NCBI GenBank assembly: GCA_001998905.1
Contig: MLAA01000040.1
Location: 19,774 to 83,773 of the forward strand
Length of the DNA stretch: 64,000 nucleotides
Source: Rodentibacter caecimuris
GTDB taxonomy: Bacteria; Pseudomonadota; Gammaproteobacteria; Enterobacterales; Pasteurellaceae
Direction: 5' to 3'
The notes under the pieces are model-generated. The model had not been told where the DNA came from, searched no databases, and saw nothing but the letters and a program-made list of their open reading frames with translations. Shown piece after piece: positions 19,510 to 28,404 of the stretch. Every line of letters starts with the position of its first letter. Position 1 is the first letter of the stretch. Position numbers and translations under genes: made by a program.

Positions 19510-21873
19510 ATGCAAATTTTCCATAAATCTTATATTGCAACATTAGTTGCTTGTTGTGTTTCTACTCATGTATATGCTTTAACTGATAATACTGAGGAAA
19601 AAAATAACCGCTTACCTGAAATTGTTGTTTATGGTGAACAAAATCAGTCCCTTTCCTCTATTCAAATGGTTGATCGGGAAGAAATGAAAAAAACACCGGT
19701 TGCCAACGGAAATATTACCGACTATTTAAAATCTAATCCTCATATTCGCAATGAAAACAGTGATCAAGACAACCTTCTACGCGGTGAAATCAAACCTGAA
19801 AATATCTCTATTAACGGTGCAGATTTTAATCAAACGGCGTTTTTTGTGGATAACGTGAATGTTAATAATGATTTGGGCGTTGATGGTTCGATCTTTGATG
19901 GTGCAATCAAATCCATTCCGGATGTTGCCCATACACAGGGATACTTCTTCGATGCGAGTATGTTGTCAAAAGTAGAAGTTCATGACCATAATATTTCGGC
20001 AAGTTTAGGCGGTTTCACGGGCGGTGCGGTAGTTGCTAAAACTAAGCAGTATAACGGAAAAGACGGCATTAAATTAAAATATCGGACAACGAACTCCTCT
20101 TGGGCCAGCTTAAAAACCGACGAGCAAGTTCGTCAAAAATTAGCGAAAGTTCGTCCAGACGGTAATGGCGTCGCGGAATTACAACCGAAATATAATAAAC
20201 AATCTTTTAGCATTATGGCGGAAAAAGGCTTAACCGAAAATCTGGGTATGGTCGTTGGCTTTAGCCGCCGTACTTCACACATTGAACAAAATCGTTTAAT
20301 CGGTTTTGCTGGAGATGAGCAATTTGACAAAGAAGATCATACCCGTCGTTCTGATAATGCGTTTTTAAACTTTAATTTTACACCGAATAATGGAAATCGC
20401 TTTGAGTTAGGATTACGTTATTCTAACTATCGGGAAGAAAAGTACCTAAATAATAATATTGACAGTAATATCGCTGATTATCATCAAGCCTATGGTGCCA
20501 CTTTAGCTTGGGTACGGGAATTTAAATCTGGCGTATTGACCAGTACCTTGGCTTACGATCAATTTAGCGATAAACGGAAGTCGTCATCGGCGAATGCTGA
20601 AACCGTTTCTGTAATGGATGAATATTTCGAACCGCTGTACAACTATGAAAAAGGCGGCTACGGTAATAGTGATTTAACTCAAAGAAACTGGCATTTTTCA
20701 ACGGAATATGCGCTGAATCCGATTGACTGGGGCAATACCAACCATTCTATTTCTGTCGGGGGAATTTATCAGGCAACAGCGTATAAATTCAATCGCGCAC
20801 AAGATGTTTATGGCAGTATCAAAACGATTATTGGTAAATCCATTGATGAATATAGAAGTATCACCCCAAAAGGCAGTGCCAAAACCGACTATCAGAATGT
20901 TGTGTTGTATGCAGAAGATTTAATTAAATGGGCAACACTTGAATTTCGTCCGGGGGTTCGTGTTGAGCGAGACGATTATCTGAAAAATACTAATATTGCT
21001 CCTCGTTTTGTCGCACGTTATACGCCGTGGGATGATACCGCTTTTACATTAGGGCTTAATCGCTATTATGGGCGTTCTTTCGCTTCATTAAAACTCAGTC
21101 AAGAAATTTTGCGGATTAATAACAATCCGACCAGAAGATATCAAGATTTTTCCTCACTTAAAACGCCTTATGCTGATGAGTTGAGCCTTGGTTTCGATCA
21201 AAACTGGCAAAATCTTGCATTTAAACTAAACTATATTCATCGCAAAAATAAAAATCGGATTATTATGCGGAAAAGCGGTAACGATTTTAGCTTCCAAAAC
21301 GGCAGAGATTACAGTGTAGATGTTTATGCATTCCAAGTGAACAATATTGAGCCTTGGAAGTGGGGTAAAAGCTACTGGAATGCATCGTTAGGTTTTGACT
21401 GGTTACAAACCAAAGCAACGGATTTGGATATGAATTTCAATCCTGACGAGTTGGTTTATCTTGACGGTAAATTAATGAACCGCCGGGAAATGCAGCATAG
21501 AGTCAATGCAAACAGTGAAGATTGGATCGCGCGTGTCGGCTTGGATATGACCATTCCCGATTACCATTTAACTTGGTCGAATAAGGTTTATCTGAAAGCG
21601 CCGATTAAAGGTGTGATAGAAATTGATGGGAATTTTGGAGACGATATTTCTCGCTACCGTAGCTATGATTACGGCAGACATACACAATGGGACAGCAGTT
21701 TACGTTGGCAGCCAACTATTAGCGGAAATCATTCTGTTTATGTGCAAGTTGATGTGCTGAATGTATTGAATCAAACCCGTAAAATAAAAAATCGTTCTAT
21801 TTCGACCAATGACGAATACGGTATTTATACCGCTGGACGTGAGTTTTGGCTTGAGTTAGGTTATGAATTTTAA
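19510..21873 (+). CDS. TonB-dependent outer-membrane receptor, substrate unknown
   Basis: This 787-residue protein has a Sec signal (cleavage after about residue 23, HVYA), a TonB-box-like PEIVVYG (36-42), an N-terminal plug and a long beta-barrel ending in aromatic Phe (WLELGYEF). The substrate cannot be read from sequence. A protease lipoprotein follows 71 bases later, the arrangement seen in FusA-FusC-type systems that import and digest a host protein to take iron; from memory, H. influenzae has a similar receptor-protease pair (HI1369-HI1368). A putative Fur box precedes it. I see no 9-base uptake signal within its 2.4 kb, unlike most of the window. Confidence 0.85.
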   Translation: MQIFHKSYIATLVACCVSTHVYALTDNTEEKNNRLPEIVVYGEQNQSLSSIQMVDREEMKKTPVANGNITDYLKSNPHIRNENSDQDNLLRGEIKPENISINGADFNQTAFFVDNVNVNNDLGVDGSIFDGAIKSIPDVAHTQGYFFDASMLSKVEVHDHNISASLGGFTGGAVVAKTKQYNGKDGIKLKYRTTNSSWASLKTDEQVRQKLAKVRPDGNGVAELQPKYNKQSFSIMAEKGLTENLGMVVGFSRRTSHIEQNRLIGFAGDEQFDKEDHTRRSDNAFLNFNFTPNNGNRFELGLRYSNYREEKYLNNNIDSNIADYHQAYGATLAWVREFKSGVLTSTLAYDQFSDKRKSSSANAETVSVMDEYFEPLYNYEKGGYGNSDLTQRNWHFSTEYALNPIDWGNTNHSISVGGIYQATAYKFNRAQDVYGSIKTIIGKSIDEYRSITPKGSAKTDYQNVVLYAEDLIKWATLEFRPGVRVERDDYLKNTNIAPRFVARYTPWDDTAFTLGLNRYYGRSFASLKLSQEILRINNNPTRRYQDFSSLKTPYADELSLGFDQNWQNLAFKLNYIHRKNKNRIIMRKSGNDFSFQNGRDYSVDVYAFQVNNIEPWKWGKSYWNASLGFDWLQTKATDLDMNFNPDELVYLDGKLMNRREMQHRVNANSEDWIARVGLDMTIPDYHLTWSNKVYLKAPIKGVIEIDGNFGDDISRYRSYDYGRHTQWDSSLRWQPTISGNHSVYVQVDVLNVLNQTRKIKNRSISTNDEYGIYTAGREFWLELGYEF

Positions 21874-21893
21874 TTAAATCATCAACTTAGGAG

Positions 21894-21929
21894 CTCTACG
21901 GTTGTAACTAACCGTAGAGTTTTTATTTT
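21894..21929 (+). terminator. Terminator-like hairpin between receptor and M16 protease
   Basis: A perfect 10-bp stem (21894-21903 with 21910-21919, 6-base loop) followed by a T-rich tract lies in the 71-base gap. It should end or attenuate receptor transcripts, so protease expression may depend on read-through or its own promoter. Confidence 0.75.
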
Positions 21930-21944
21930 TGGAAAGTAAAAATA

Positions 21945-24719
21945 ATGTACAAAATACGATTTTTTTTGACCGCACTTTTTGCCGTTTTTATCTTAAACGG
22001 TTGTAATTCATTCACTAAACGGGAGAATTTATCCCATTCTGATGAACTCAGAACCGGCAAGTTGGAGAACGGATTAAATTATTTGATTTTACAAAATCCT
22101 AACCCTCGAGATCGTGTATATATTCGTTTAGTGGTAAATGCGGGTTCGATGCACGAAGATGACGATCAGAGAGGTGTCGCGCATATTGTGGAACATATGG
22201 CGTTTAATGGTTCTAAACGTTTTCCGCAAAATCAAATTATCGGTGCATTAGAAAAGTTAGGAATGAAATTTGCGCGGGATATTAATGCTTTTACTGATTT
22301 TGAAAATACGGTATACGTGCTGAATATTGCCAAAAACGATCTTAAAACTCTATCATTAGCATTTGATGTTTTAGATGAATGGATGAATCATTTAACTATA
22401 TTACCAGTGGATCTGGATAGTGAAAGAGGTATTGTATTAGAAGAATGGCGATCGAGACTCGGTCCGATGTTGCGTCTGGGAGATAAAAAGAGTGCGTTAG
22501 AAATGGCAGGTTCCCGTTATGTTTTGAGAGATCCGATTGGCGATGTAAATATTATCAAATATGTACCTAGACAGAGGGTTTATGATTTTTACCAGAAATG
22601 GTATCGACCGGATAATATGTCGCTTGTTGTCGTTGGTGATGTAAATCCGGAGCAAGTAGAAAGCTTAATGGCTCAAAAATTAAGTTTCAAAAATGACCGC
22701 ACTTTATCTTCTTTAGAGAACGTTAATTTTAATATACCGATAGTGGATGGGCTACGTTTAGCAAGTGTAGCAGAGAAGGGAATTCATACTCCGGCCATAG
22801 AATTAAGCTTTATGCGCTCGATTCAAGAAAAAAATACCTTTAGCGAATATAAGCAAGAATTAATTCAACAAATTATGGGACGCTTGATTAATTTGCGTTT
22901 TCAAGAGTGGGAGAAAAAATATCCGAATTTAATTCAATCGGGTAATTTTTATCAAAGTCATTTAGGAAAGGAAACAGAACAACAGTTGTTTACCTTACAA
23001 TTAAATGATGAAGATTATAAAACAGCGATTCAAGAATTATTTAAATTTATTGCTCAAATACGCCAATATGGTTTTACTGAACAGGAATTTAAAGGCGAAC
23101 TTGCCCGTTTGGAAAAACTGAATGAGAGGCAAGCGAAGATTTCATTAGGTAGTTTACGACTGGCTGATGACTTGGTTACTATTGCAGCAAATAATCAAAT
23201 TTATTTAGGCCAGAAGGATAAGTACTATTTAAATAAAAAATTATTAAACGAGATTCTATTGATTGATGTGAATCGGGCGTTTAATAATATGTCAGCTATT
23301 CAAGCAAAATTATTGTTAATTACACAAAAATATCCTCAGAAAAAATTAGCTTTTTCTCAACAAGATGTGCTGAATTGGTGGAATGAGAAATTACAAGAAG
23401 AGCAGTCTTATTGGCAACAGGAGAAATTAGAGGCAGCAATACCCACATTGAATTTAACCGCCGGCAAAATTATTGCTAAAAAATATTGGGAAAAGGGAAA
23501 TATTACGGAATACCAACTAAGTAATGGTAGCCGTTTGATTTATCATTATACGGATAAAACACCAAATCAAGTTCATTTTAAAGCAATGACTAAAGGGGGG
23601 CTGCGTTCTGTTTCTAAAGAAAAATATCACTGGCTTCGTTCGGCAGTAACATTGGTGGATGACAGCGGAATAGGCGTTATTTCACAACCGCAGTTGGTAC
23701 AACTATTCGGTGAAAATCCGTTAGTATTAGCAACGGTGATTGATGATGAACGGCAAGGTTTTACTGCGGCAGGGAAAGCTCAGTCGTTGGAAGATATACT
23801 TAAATTATTTCGTTTAAAGTTACAATCAGCTACTATTGACAAGACGGTTTTCGATAAATATAAACAGGAAAATATTGACTCTTTGACACAACTTGATGCG
23901 GGAGAGGTTTTTTCTCGACAAGTTTCTTCTTTGCGTTTCCCGACGATACCTACAGCATACGGATTAGATAAAAAGCAGTTATTAAGTTTTAATGCTGACG
24001 AATTATCAACAATTTATCAGCAGATATTACTGACAAAAACGGATTTTACTTATTTTGTTGTAGGAGACATTCCACAAAGTGCGGTCGAAAATTTAGCTGA
24101 AAATTATTTGGCAAATGTAGAAGTGAAAACTCAAGAACGGCAATATTATTCCGCTAAAGCGATTACGCCTCAGCATCCCTTAAGAATAAGGGGATTGACG
24201 GAGCCAAGAGCAGAAGTGGAACTTTATTTTATTGCTGAGGAAAAGTGGCAAGCCGAAAATGATTATTTGTTGGATATTTTGGGGGATATAGTGCAAGAAC
24301 AATTAAGGTTGGATCTGCGTGAAAAAGAATCCGGTATTTATTCTGTCAGTAGCTGGTTTACACAGGATAAAAATACGAACCAAATTGAAGCAAGAATTGA
24401 TTTCAGTTGTGCACCAGAACGCACGGAGTTTTTAATTCAAGCGGCGGATAAGGTGCTGAATCATATTGTATCTCAAGGCGTTCCTGAAAAGTTATTACAG
24501 AAAAAAATTGCAGAGAAACAAAATGAGATTAAGCAACAATTTGACAATGCATTATCTATTTTGGATATGATTGAATATAGTTTCCTTCATTCTAATAGCC
24601 CGGATTTAATTTATCGTTATCAAAAACTAAATCAAATCGCTACAAAAGAAAATATTGAAAAACTTGCCCATAAAATCTTAACCCCACAAGGGCGGTTTCA
24701 GGCAGTGCTAAGCCAATAA
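21945..24719 (+). CDS. M16 (pitrilysin/PqqL-like) zinc protease lipoprotein
   Basis: This 924-residue protein has a lipoprotein signal with lipobox LNGC (Cys20). The M16 zinc motif HIVEH (residues 80-84) is followed about 76 residues on by the third ligand Glu (E160, in DSERGIV). Four M16 lobes fit the length, as in PqqL/FusC. It is expected on the periplasmic side of a membrane, digesting a protein imported by the adjacent receptor. The catalytic residues are intact. Three uptake signals are embedded in it (near 21968, 22695 and 24078), in contrast to the receptor. Pairing with the receptor is from position and known families; the substrate is not known. Confidence 0.88.
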   Translation: MYKIRFFLTALFAVFILNGCNSFTKRENLSHSDELRTGKLENGLNYLILQNPNPRDRVYIRLVVNAGSMHEDDDQRGVAHIVEHMAFNGSKRFPQNQIIGALEKLGMKFARDINAFTDFENTVYVLNIAKNDLKTLSLAFDVLDEWMNHLTILPVDLDSERGIVLEEWRSRLGPMLRLGDKKSALEMAGSRYVLRDPIGDVNIIKYVPRQRVYDFYQKWYRPDNMSLVVVGDVNPEQVESLMAQKLSFKNDRTLSSLENVNFNIPIVDGLRLASVAEKGIHTPAIELSFMRSIQEKNTFSEYKQELIQQIMGRLINLRFQEWEKKYPNLIQSGNFYQSHLGKETEQQLFTLQLNDEDYKTAIQELFKFIAQIRQYGFTEQEFKGELARLEKLNERQAKISLGSLRLADDLVTIAANNQIYLGQKDKYYLNKKLLNEILLIDVNRAFNNMSAIQAKLLLITQKYPQKKLAFSQQDVLNWWNEKLQEEQSYWQQEKLEAAIPTLNLTAGKIIAKKYWEKGNITEYQLSNGSRLIYHYTDKTPNQVHFKAMTKGGLRSVSKEKYHWLRSAVTLVDDSGIGVISQPQLVQLFGENPLVLATVIDDERQGFTAAGKAQSLEDILKLFRLKLQSATIDKTVFDKYKQENIDSLTQLDAGEVFSRQVSSLRFPTIPTAYGLDKKQLLSFNADELSTIYQQILLTKTDFTYFVVGDIPQSAVENLAENYLANVEVKTQERQYYSAKAITPQHPLRIRGLTEPRAEVELYFIAEEKWQAENDYLLDILGDIVQEQLRLDLREKESGIYSVSSWFTQDKNTNQIEARIDFSCAPERTEFLIQAADKVLNHIVSQGVPEKLLQKKIAEKQNEIKQQFDNALSILDMIEYSFLHSNSPDLIYRYQKLNQIATKENIEKLAHKILTPQGRFQAVLSQ

Positions 24720-24742
24720 ATTATTTACAAAAATAAATGAGA

Positions 24743-24773
24743 TAAACCTTGCTATGAAGCAAGGTTTATTTTT
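24743..24773. terminator. Bidirectional terminator between M16 protease and cnoX-like gene
   Basis: An 11-bp perfect stem (24743-24753 with 24758-24768, loop ATGA) is followed by T residues on the plus strand. Convergent genes flank it. Confidence 0.8.
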
Positions 24774-24775
24774 CG

Positions 24776-25633
24776 TTAATAGAGTAGTGAATAAAGTGCT
24801 CTACGATATTGATTGGCTAGGGGATCGTGATTACCAATAGCACTTAGAATAGCTAGAAATTGTTGTTTAACTTCACCGCTTTCGGCTGCCAGGTCTTTTT
24901 TCAATATAGTGATTAATAGCTCAAGGGCCTCTTCATTACGATTAGCTTGATGTAATTGTAATGCCAATTTTAATGCAACTTGTGGAGTTGGATTACGCGA
25001 GAAATCCGCTTGTAATTGCTGAATTTCGGGTGTATCAGCTGCTTTAATCAGTAATTCGATTTGTGCGGTTAAACCGTTCCAACGACTGTCTCTATCTTGT
25101 AATGGAATTTGTGATAGGATTGCCTGTGCTGGTTCTGTTTTTTTCAATGCAATATAGGTTTCGGCATATACTAAGGCAATGTCCGAATTTTTTTTATCAC
25201 TTAATTCCCAAGCTTCTTTTAACAGGGGGAGCGCAGAACTAAAATCTTCAATTTGTAAAAAATCCAGGGCTTGATTAAATTTGAGTTCTTCTTCTTTTGG
25301 TAAAATTAAACTTAAACGTTGTAGTAAGGTGGCTTCGTCAAGCGTTGTTTGAAACGCATCAAGTGCTTGTGCTTCTTTAAAAAGATAGGTGGTAGGTAAA
25401 GCTTGTAGACGAAATTGTGCGGCGACCATTTGCTCGACTTCACAATTGACTTTTCCTAATAAAAATTGCCCTTGATAACGTTGTGCTATGTTTTCAAGTA
25501 ATTGAGTAAATTGAGTGGATTCTTGATGATTTGGTGCATAAAACACCAAGACTAGCGGTGTGTGTTGGGACTGCTGTAAAGTCTCTGTGAGATTTTGCTC
25601 GTTAATCTCAATAATAAATGGAAAATCAGTCAT
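24776..25633 (-). CDS. cnoX: Thioredoxin-fold and TPR protein, CnoX/YbbN type
   Basis: This 285-residue protein joins an N-terminal thioredoxin fold (about residues 1-110) to C-terminal helical TPR-like repeats (about 115-280), the layout of CnoX (YbbN), a chaperone that works with GroEL and protects proteins under oxidative stress. The active-site position reads YAPNHQES, with neither cysteine of CXXC, so it cannot be a dithiol oxidoreductase. E. coli CnoX also lacks a full CXXC. It lies next to fur and fldA on the minus strand. The symbol rests on domain architecture. Confidence 0.8.
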   Translation of the reverse strand: MTDFPFIIEINEQNLTETLQQSQHTPLVLVFYAPNHQESTQFTQLLENIAQRYQGQFLLGKVNCEVEQMVAAQFRLQALPTTYLFKEAQALDAFQTTLDEATLLQRLSLILPKEEELKFNQALDFLQIEDFSSALPLLKEAWELSDKKNSDIALVYAETYIALKKTEPAQAILSQIPLQDRDSRWNGLTAQIELLIKAADTPEIQQLQADFSRNPTPQVALKLALQLHQANRNEEALELLITILKKDLAAESGEVKQQFLAILSAIGNHDPLANQYRRALYSLLY

Positions 25634-25729
25634 TATTTCTCCTTGAACTATTCGCTATGGCTGTGCCGACAGATTCTAGCAAAGTGCGGTCGAAAATAGC
25701 AAAGTTTTCATATTGTTAACCGTTGAGTA

Positions 25730-25762
25730 TAAAAAACAAGGCGCTACATTTTATGCTGCGCC
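25730..25762 (-). terminator. Terminator after fur
   Basis: On the minus strand, GGCGC pairs with GCGCC (stem between 25739 and 25762, extended by GCAT/ATGT around an A-A mismatch), followed by a T-rich run over 25730-25738. An uptake signal sits further downstream near 25681. Confidence 0.7.
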
Positions 25763-25783
25763 CTCTGGATTGTTAATAAATAT

Positions 25784-26224
25784 TTATTTCTTTGATTTCT
25801 CATCACACTTATCAATATCGCTACATTTCCCGTAAAGATATAGGCTATGTGTTTTTAATTGAATACCGTATTGTTCGCTAATTTCTTTTTGGCGTTGCTC
25901 AATAACATTATCGGTAAATTCAAAAACCTTGCCGCAATCTTCACAGATAATGTGATCGTGATGTTGGGTTGGTGCTAACTCAAATACGGATTTGTTACCT
26001 TCAAAATTATGGCGAATTAAAATGTGCGCTTCGTCAAATTGATTGAGTACACGATATACAGTTGCCAGTCCGATATCGCTTTCACGCTCAAGTAGAATTT
26101 TATAAACGTCTTCCGCTGAAAAATGCTTATGTTTATGTTCTTGCATTAAAGCCAAAATAGTTAAACGAGGTTCGGTAATTTTTAATCCTACCTTTTTTAA
26201 CAATTTAATATTTTCTTCAGACAT
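25784..26224 (-). CDS. fur: Ferric uptake regulator Fur
   Basis: This 146-residue metal-responsive repressor shuts off iron uptake genes when Fe(II) is plentiful. The winged-helix DNA-binding part includes KKVGLKITEPRLTIL and GLATVYRVLNQF. The metal and zinc sites HHDHIICEDCGKVFEF and a C-terminal CSDIDKC pair are intact. It follows fldA by 30 bases, the conserved fldA-fur order. It is the likely regulator of the candidate Fur boxes near 19470 and 63293. Confidence 0.97.
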   Translation of the reverse strand: MSEENIKLLKKVGLKITEPRLTILALMQEHKHKHFSAEDVYKILLERESDIGLATVYRVLNQFDEAHILIRHNFEGNKSVFELAPTQHHDHIICEDCGKVFEFTDNVIEQRQKEISEQYGIQLKTHSLYLYGKCSDIDKCDEKSKK

Positions 26225-26254
26225 AAAGTTTCCTTAGTTTCATGAACGTTGCGG

Positions 26255-26779
26255 TTACGCCAACTCCGCCAAACACATTTCTTCATAAATTTGTTTGACC
26301 CATTTTTCAACCCTTTGTGCGGTAAGTTCGGGCTGGCGATCTTCATCAATACAAAGCCCGACAAAAGTATTGTCGTCAATTAATGCTTGGGAAGATTCAA
26401 AAGTGTAACCTTCGGTTGACCAATTTCCGACAACAATTGCTCCTTTAGGTTCAATAATATTGCGAATAGTTCCCATTGCATCGCAGAAATAATCGGCGTA
26501 ATCTTCTTGATCGCCACAACCAAAAATTGCTACCAGTTTATCAGTAAAATCAATTTCTTCTAGGGTTGGGAAAAAATCGTCCCAGTCAGCTTGAGCTTCA
26601 CCATAATACCAAGTTGGAATACCAAAAAGTAAAAAATCGTAGCCTTCAATATCTTCTTTTGTTGTTTTGGCAATGTCTCGAATATCAACTAATTCGTTGC
26701 CTAATTGTTTTTGAATCATTTTGGCAATATTTTCTGTATTACCTGTATCACTACCGTAAAATAAACCGACAAGCGCCAT
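26255..26779 (-). CDS. fldA: Flavodoxin I
   Basis: This 174-residue FMN electron carrier replaces ferredoxin in several reactions. It begins MALVGLFYGSDTGNTENIAKMI, with the phosphate-binding GSDTGNTEN loop; the FMN-stacking segments IPTWYYGEAQADWD and GCGDQEDYADYF are present. I chose ATG 26779 over a start 66 bases upstream because AAGGA sits 7 bases before it and it begins the known domain. Clustered with fur, consistent with its role when iron is scarce. Confidence 0.96.
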   Translation of the reverse strand: MALVGLFYGSDTGNTENIAKMIQKQLGNELVDIRDIAKTTKEDIEGYDFLLFGIPTWYYGEAQADWDDFFPTLEEIDFTDKLVAIFGCGDQEDYADYFCDAMGTIRNIIEPKGAIVVGNWSTEGYTFESSQALIDDNTFVGLCIDEDRQPELTAQRVEKWVKQIYEEMCLAELA

Positions 26780-26813
26780 TTTCTTTCCTTTTAAAACCTT
26801 TTTATTCTGATGT

Positions 26814-26831
26814 GAATGATGCGAATCATTC
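26814..26831. promoter_or_regulatory. Inverted repeat in fldA upstream region
   Basis: GAATGAT and ATCATTC form a perfect 7-bp inverted repeat around GCGA, 35-52 bases upstream of the fldA start. It resembles Fur half-sites (AATGAT/ATCATT) but with wider spacing. It could be an operator for Fur or another dimeric regulator; this is a guess from position. Confidence 0.35.
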
Positions 26832-26877
26832 GTGAGAAACGGCACAAACTATACCATAATTCCATTTTCATTTAAAA

Positions 26878-27669
26878 CTATAAATTCTTATTTAGAAAAC
26901 GCTCAATCGCTCTAATAACGAATTCGGGTTTTTCGGCATGAGCCCAGTGTCCGCAAGCGTTAATCGTAAATGATGTAGCATTTGGGAATTGAGCTAGAAT
27001 ATTTGCAGTATCGTTGGGATCAATATAAGAAGATAAACCGCCTTTAATAAAAAGTGTCGGGGTATTGTTCGATTCAATAGATTTCCAATCCATTAGATTA
27101 GCATAATTGTTAAATAGTGCACTGACATTAAATCGGAAATATTGGTCGCAGTGTGGATTGAATGATTTCAGCATAAATTGCACAATGCTAGGATCAGTGA
27201 TGTGGTTTTCCAAAATCGGTTTAGCTTGTTGGCGGGTTTGTGCTTTGCTTTGTCGAACAGCAAATAACCCAGCGAAAACCTCTGCATGCCAGTTATGATT
27301 ATAGCTGACAGGAGCGATATCAATGACGATCAATTTAGTAACCAGTCGGGGGGAAAGTGCGGTCAATTTCATTGCTGTTTTTCCTCCCATAGAGTGGCCG
27401 ATCAAAATAACGTGTTTTAAGGATAGGTAGTCAAGTAAATGTGCTAAGTCTTGTGCCATTAAATCATAGTTCATTTCATCAGAATGGAAACTTTGTCCGT
27501 GATTTCGCAAATCTACCCATAAGATATTGTAGTTTTCACTAAATGCTCGAGCGATAATACCAAGGTTATTCATATCGCCAAATAAGCCGTGAATAAAAAC
27601 AAGTGTCGGTTGCAAGTTTGGGTGCGGGCAAGGTTGGAATTGATAGTTTAATAATTTAGACGGAAGCAT
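26878..27669 (-). CDS. ybfF: Alpha/beta-hydrolase, YbfF-type esterase
   Basis: This 263-residue serine hydrolase has the oxyanion-hole region FIHGLFGDMNNLG, the nucleophile elbow GHSMGGKTAM (Ser), and a C-terminal catalytic His in CGHWAHAEKP. It is cytoplasmic by composition. E. coli YbfF is an esterase acting on short acyl-CoA and palmitoyl esters; the natural substrate is unclear. It lies between fldA and divergent seqA. An uptake signal is embedded near 27355. Confidence 0.87.
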   Translation of the reverse strand: MLPSKLLNYQFQPCPHPNLQPTLVFIHGLFGDMNNLGIIARAFSENYNILWVDLRNHGQSFHSDEMNYDLMAQDLAHLLDYLSLKHVILIGHSMGGKTAMKLTALSPRLVTKLIVIDIAPVSYNHNWHAEVFAGLFAVRQSKAQTRQQAKPILENHITDPSIVQFMLKSFNPHCDQYFRFNVSALFNNYANLMDWKSIESNNTPTLFIKGGLSSYIDPNDTANILAQFPNATSFTINACGHWAHAEKPEFVIRAIERFLNKNL

Positions 27670-27748
27670 ATTTTTTGCGTGAGAATTTATACATTAGCCG
27701 CTATAATGTGGCAAATTTTAGCTCAGATCAAGCAAAGGGAATAAAAAG

Positions 27749-28399
27749 ATGAAGATTATTGAAGTTGATGAAGAACTTTATCAATATATTGCAGGAAAAA
27801 CGCAGTCTATTGGTGAAAGCGCCTCCGATATTTTACGCCGTTTGCTGAATTTGCCGGCGCTTACTGTTGCTCAATTAGAATGGAATGATGTCAATGAAAA
27901 TGGAGCGAAAAAAAGTGCGGTCAAAAATGACAATCTTTTATCATCACCTTCTGAACAACGAGAATTAGAGTCTTTATCTGATTCAAAAAATCAAAATACC
28001 CTCGCTAAATCAGTAAAAAAACAGTCTGAAGATGCAATAAATCATATTGTTGAAAAAGTTAGGGCATTATTAAACTCCGAAAGTTTTCAAGAGGAGACAA
28101 AAGCTGTCGGACGCTTTTTAGCTATTTTGCGGATATTGTATCGCACAAATCCAGAAAGTTTTGCTCAAGCTACGGAAAGTTTACAAGGGCGAACTCGTGT
28201 TTATTTTGCAAGAGACGAAGGGACGTTGTTAATTGCTGGTAATCACACAAAACCGAAACAAATTCCCGATACCCCGTATTGGGTTATTACCAATACGAAT
28301 AGTGGACGAAAAATGCTCATGCTTGAAAGCGCGATGCAATCTATGCAGTTACCCGATTCATTGATTGATGAAGTCCGCTCCTATTTTGTTGCGAATTAA
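27749..28399 (+). CDS. seqA: Replication initiation negative regulator SeqA
   Basis: This 216-residue protein sequesters hemimethylated GATC sites at the origin and limits re-initiation. The N-terminal oligomerisation domain (MKIIEVDEELYQYIAGKT...SASDILRRLLNLP, about 1-43) and the C-terminal DNA-binding domain (about 106-216, with GRFLAILRILYRTNP and GRTRVYFARDEGTLL) are clear. Between them lies a long polar linker (about 44-105) into which an uptake signal is built (near 27914, coding KSAVKN). It is longer than E. coli SeqA (about 181 residues), nearly all of the extra being linker. Confidence 0.95.
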   Translation: MKIIEVDEELYQYIAGKTQSIGESASDILRRLLNLPALTVAQLEWNDVNENGAKKSAVKNDNLLSSPSEQRELESLSDSKNQNTLAKSVKKQSEDAINHIVEKVRALLNSESFQEETKAVGRFLAILRILYRTNPESFAQATESLQGRTRVYFARDEGTLLIAGNHTKPKQIPDTPYWVITNTNSGRKMLMLESAMQSMQLPDSLIDEVRSYFVAN

Positions 28400-28404
28400 A
28401 CTTT

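Noticed and set aside
19510..21873. Naming the receptor as a siderophore, haem or transferrin receptor
   Set aside because: No diagnostic motif is visible and the protease neighbour points elsewhere.
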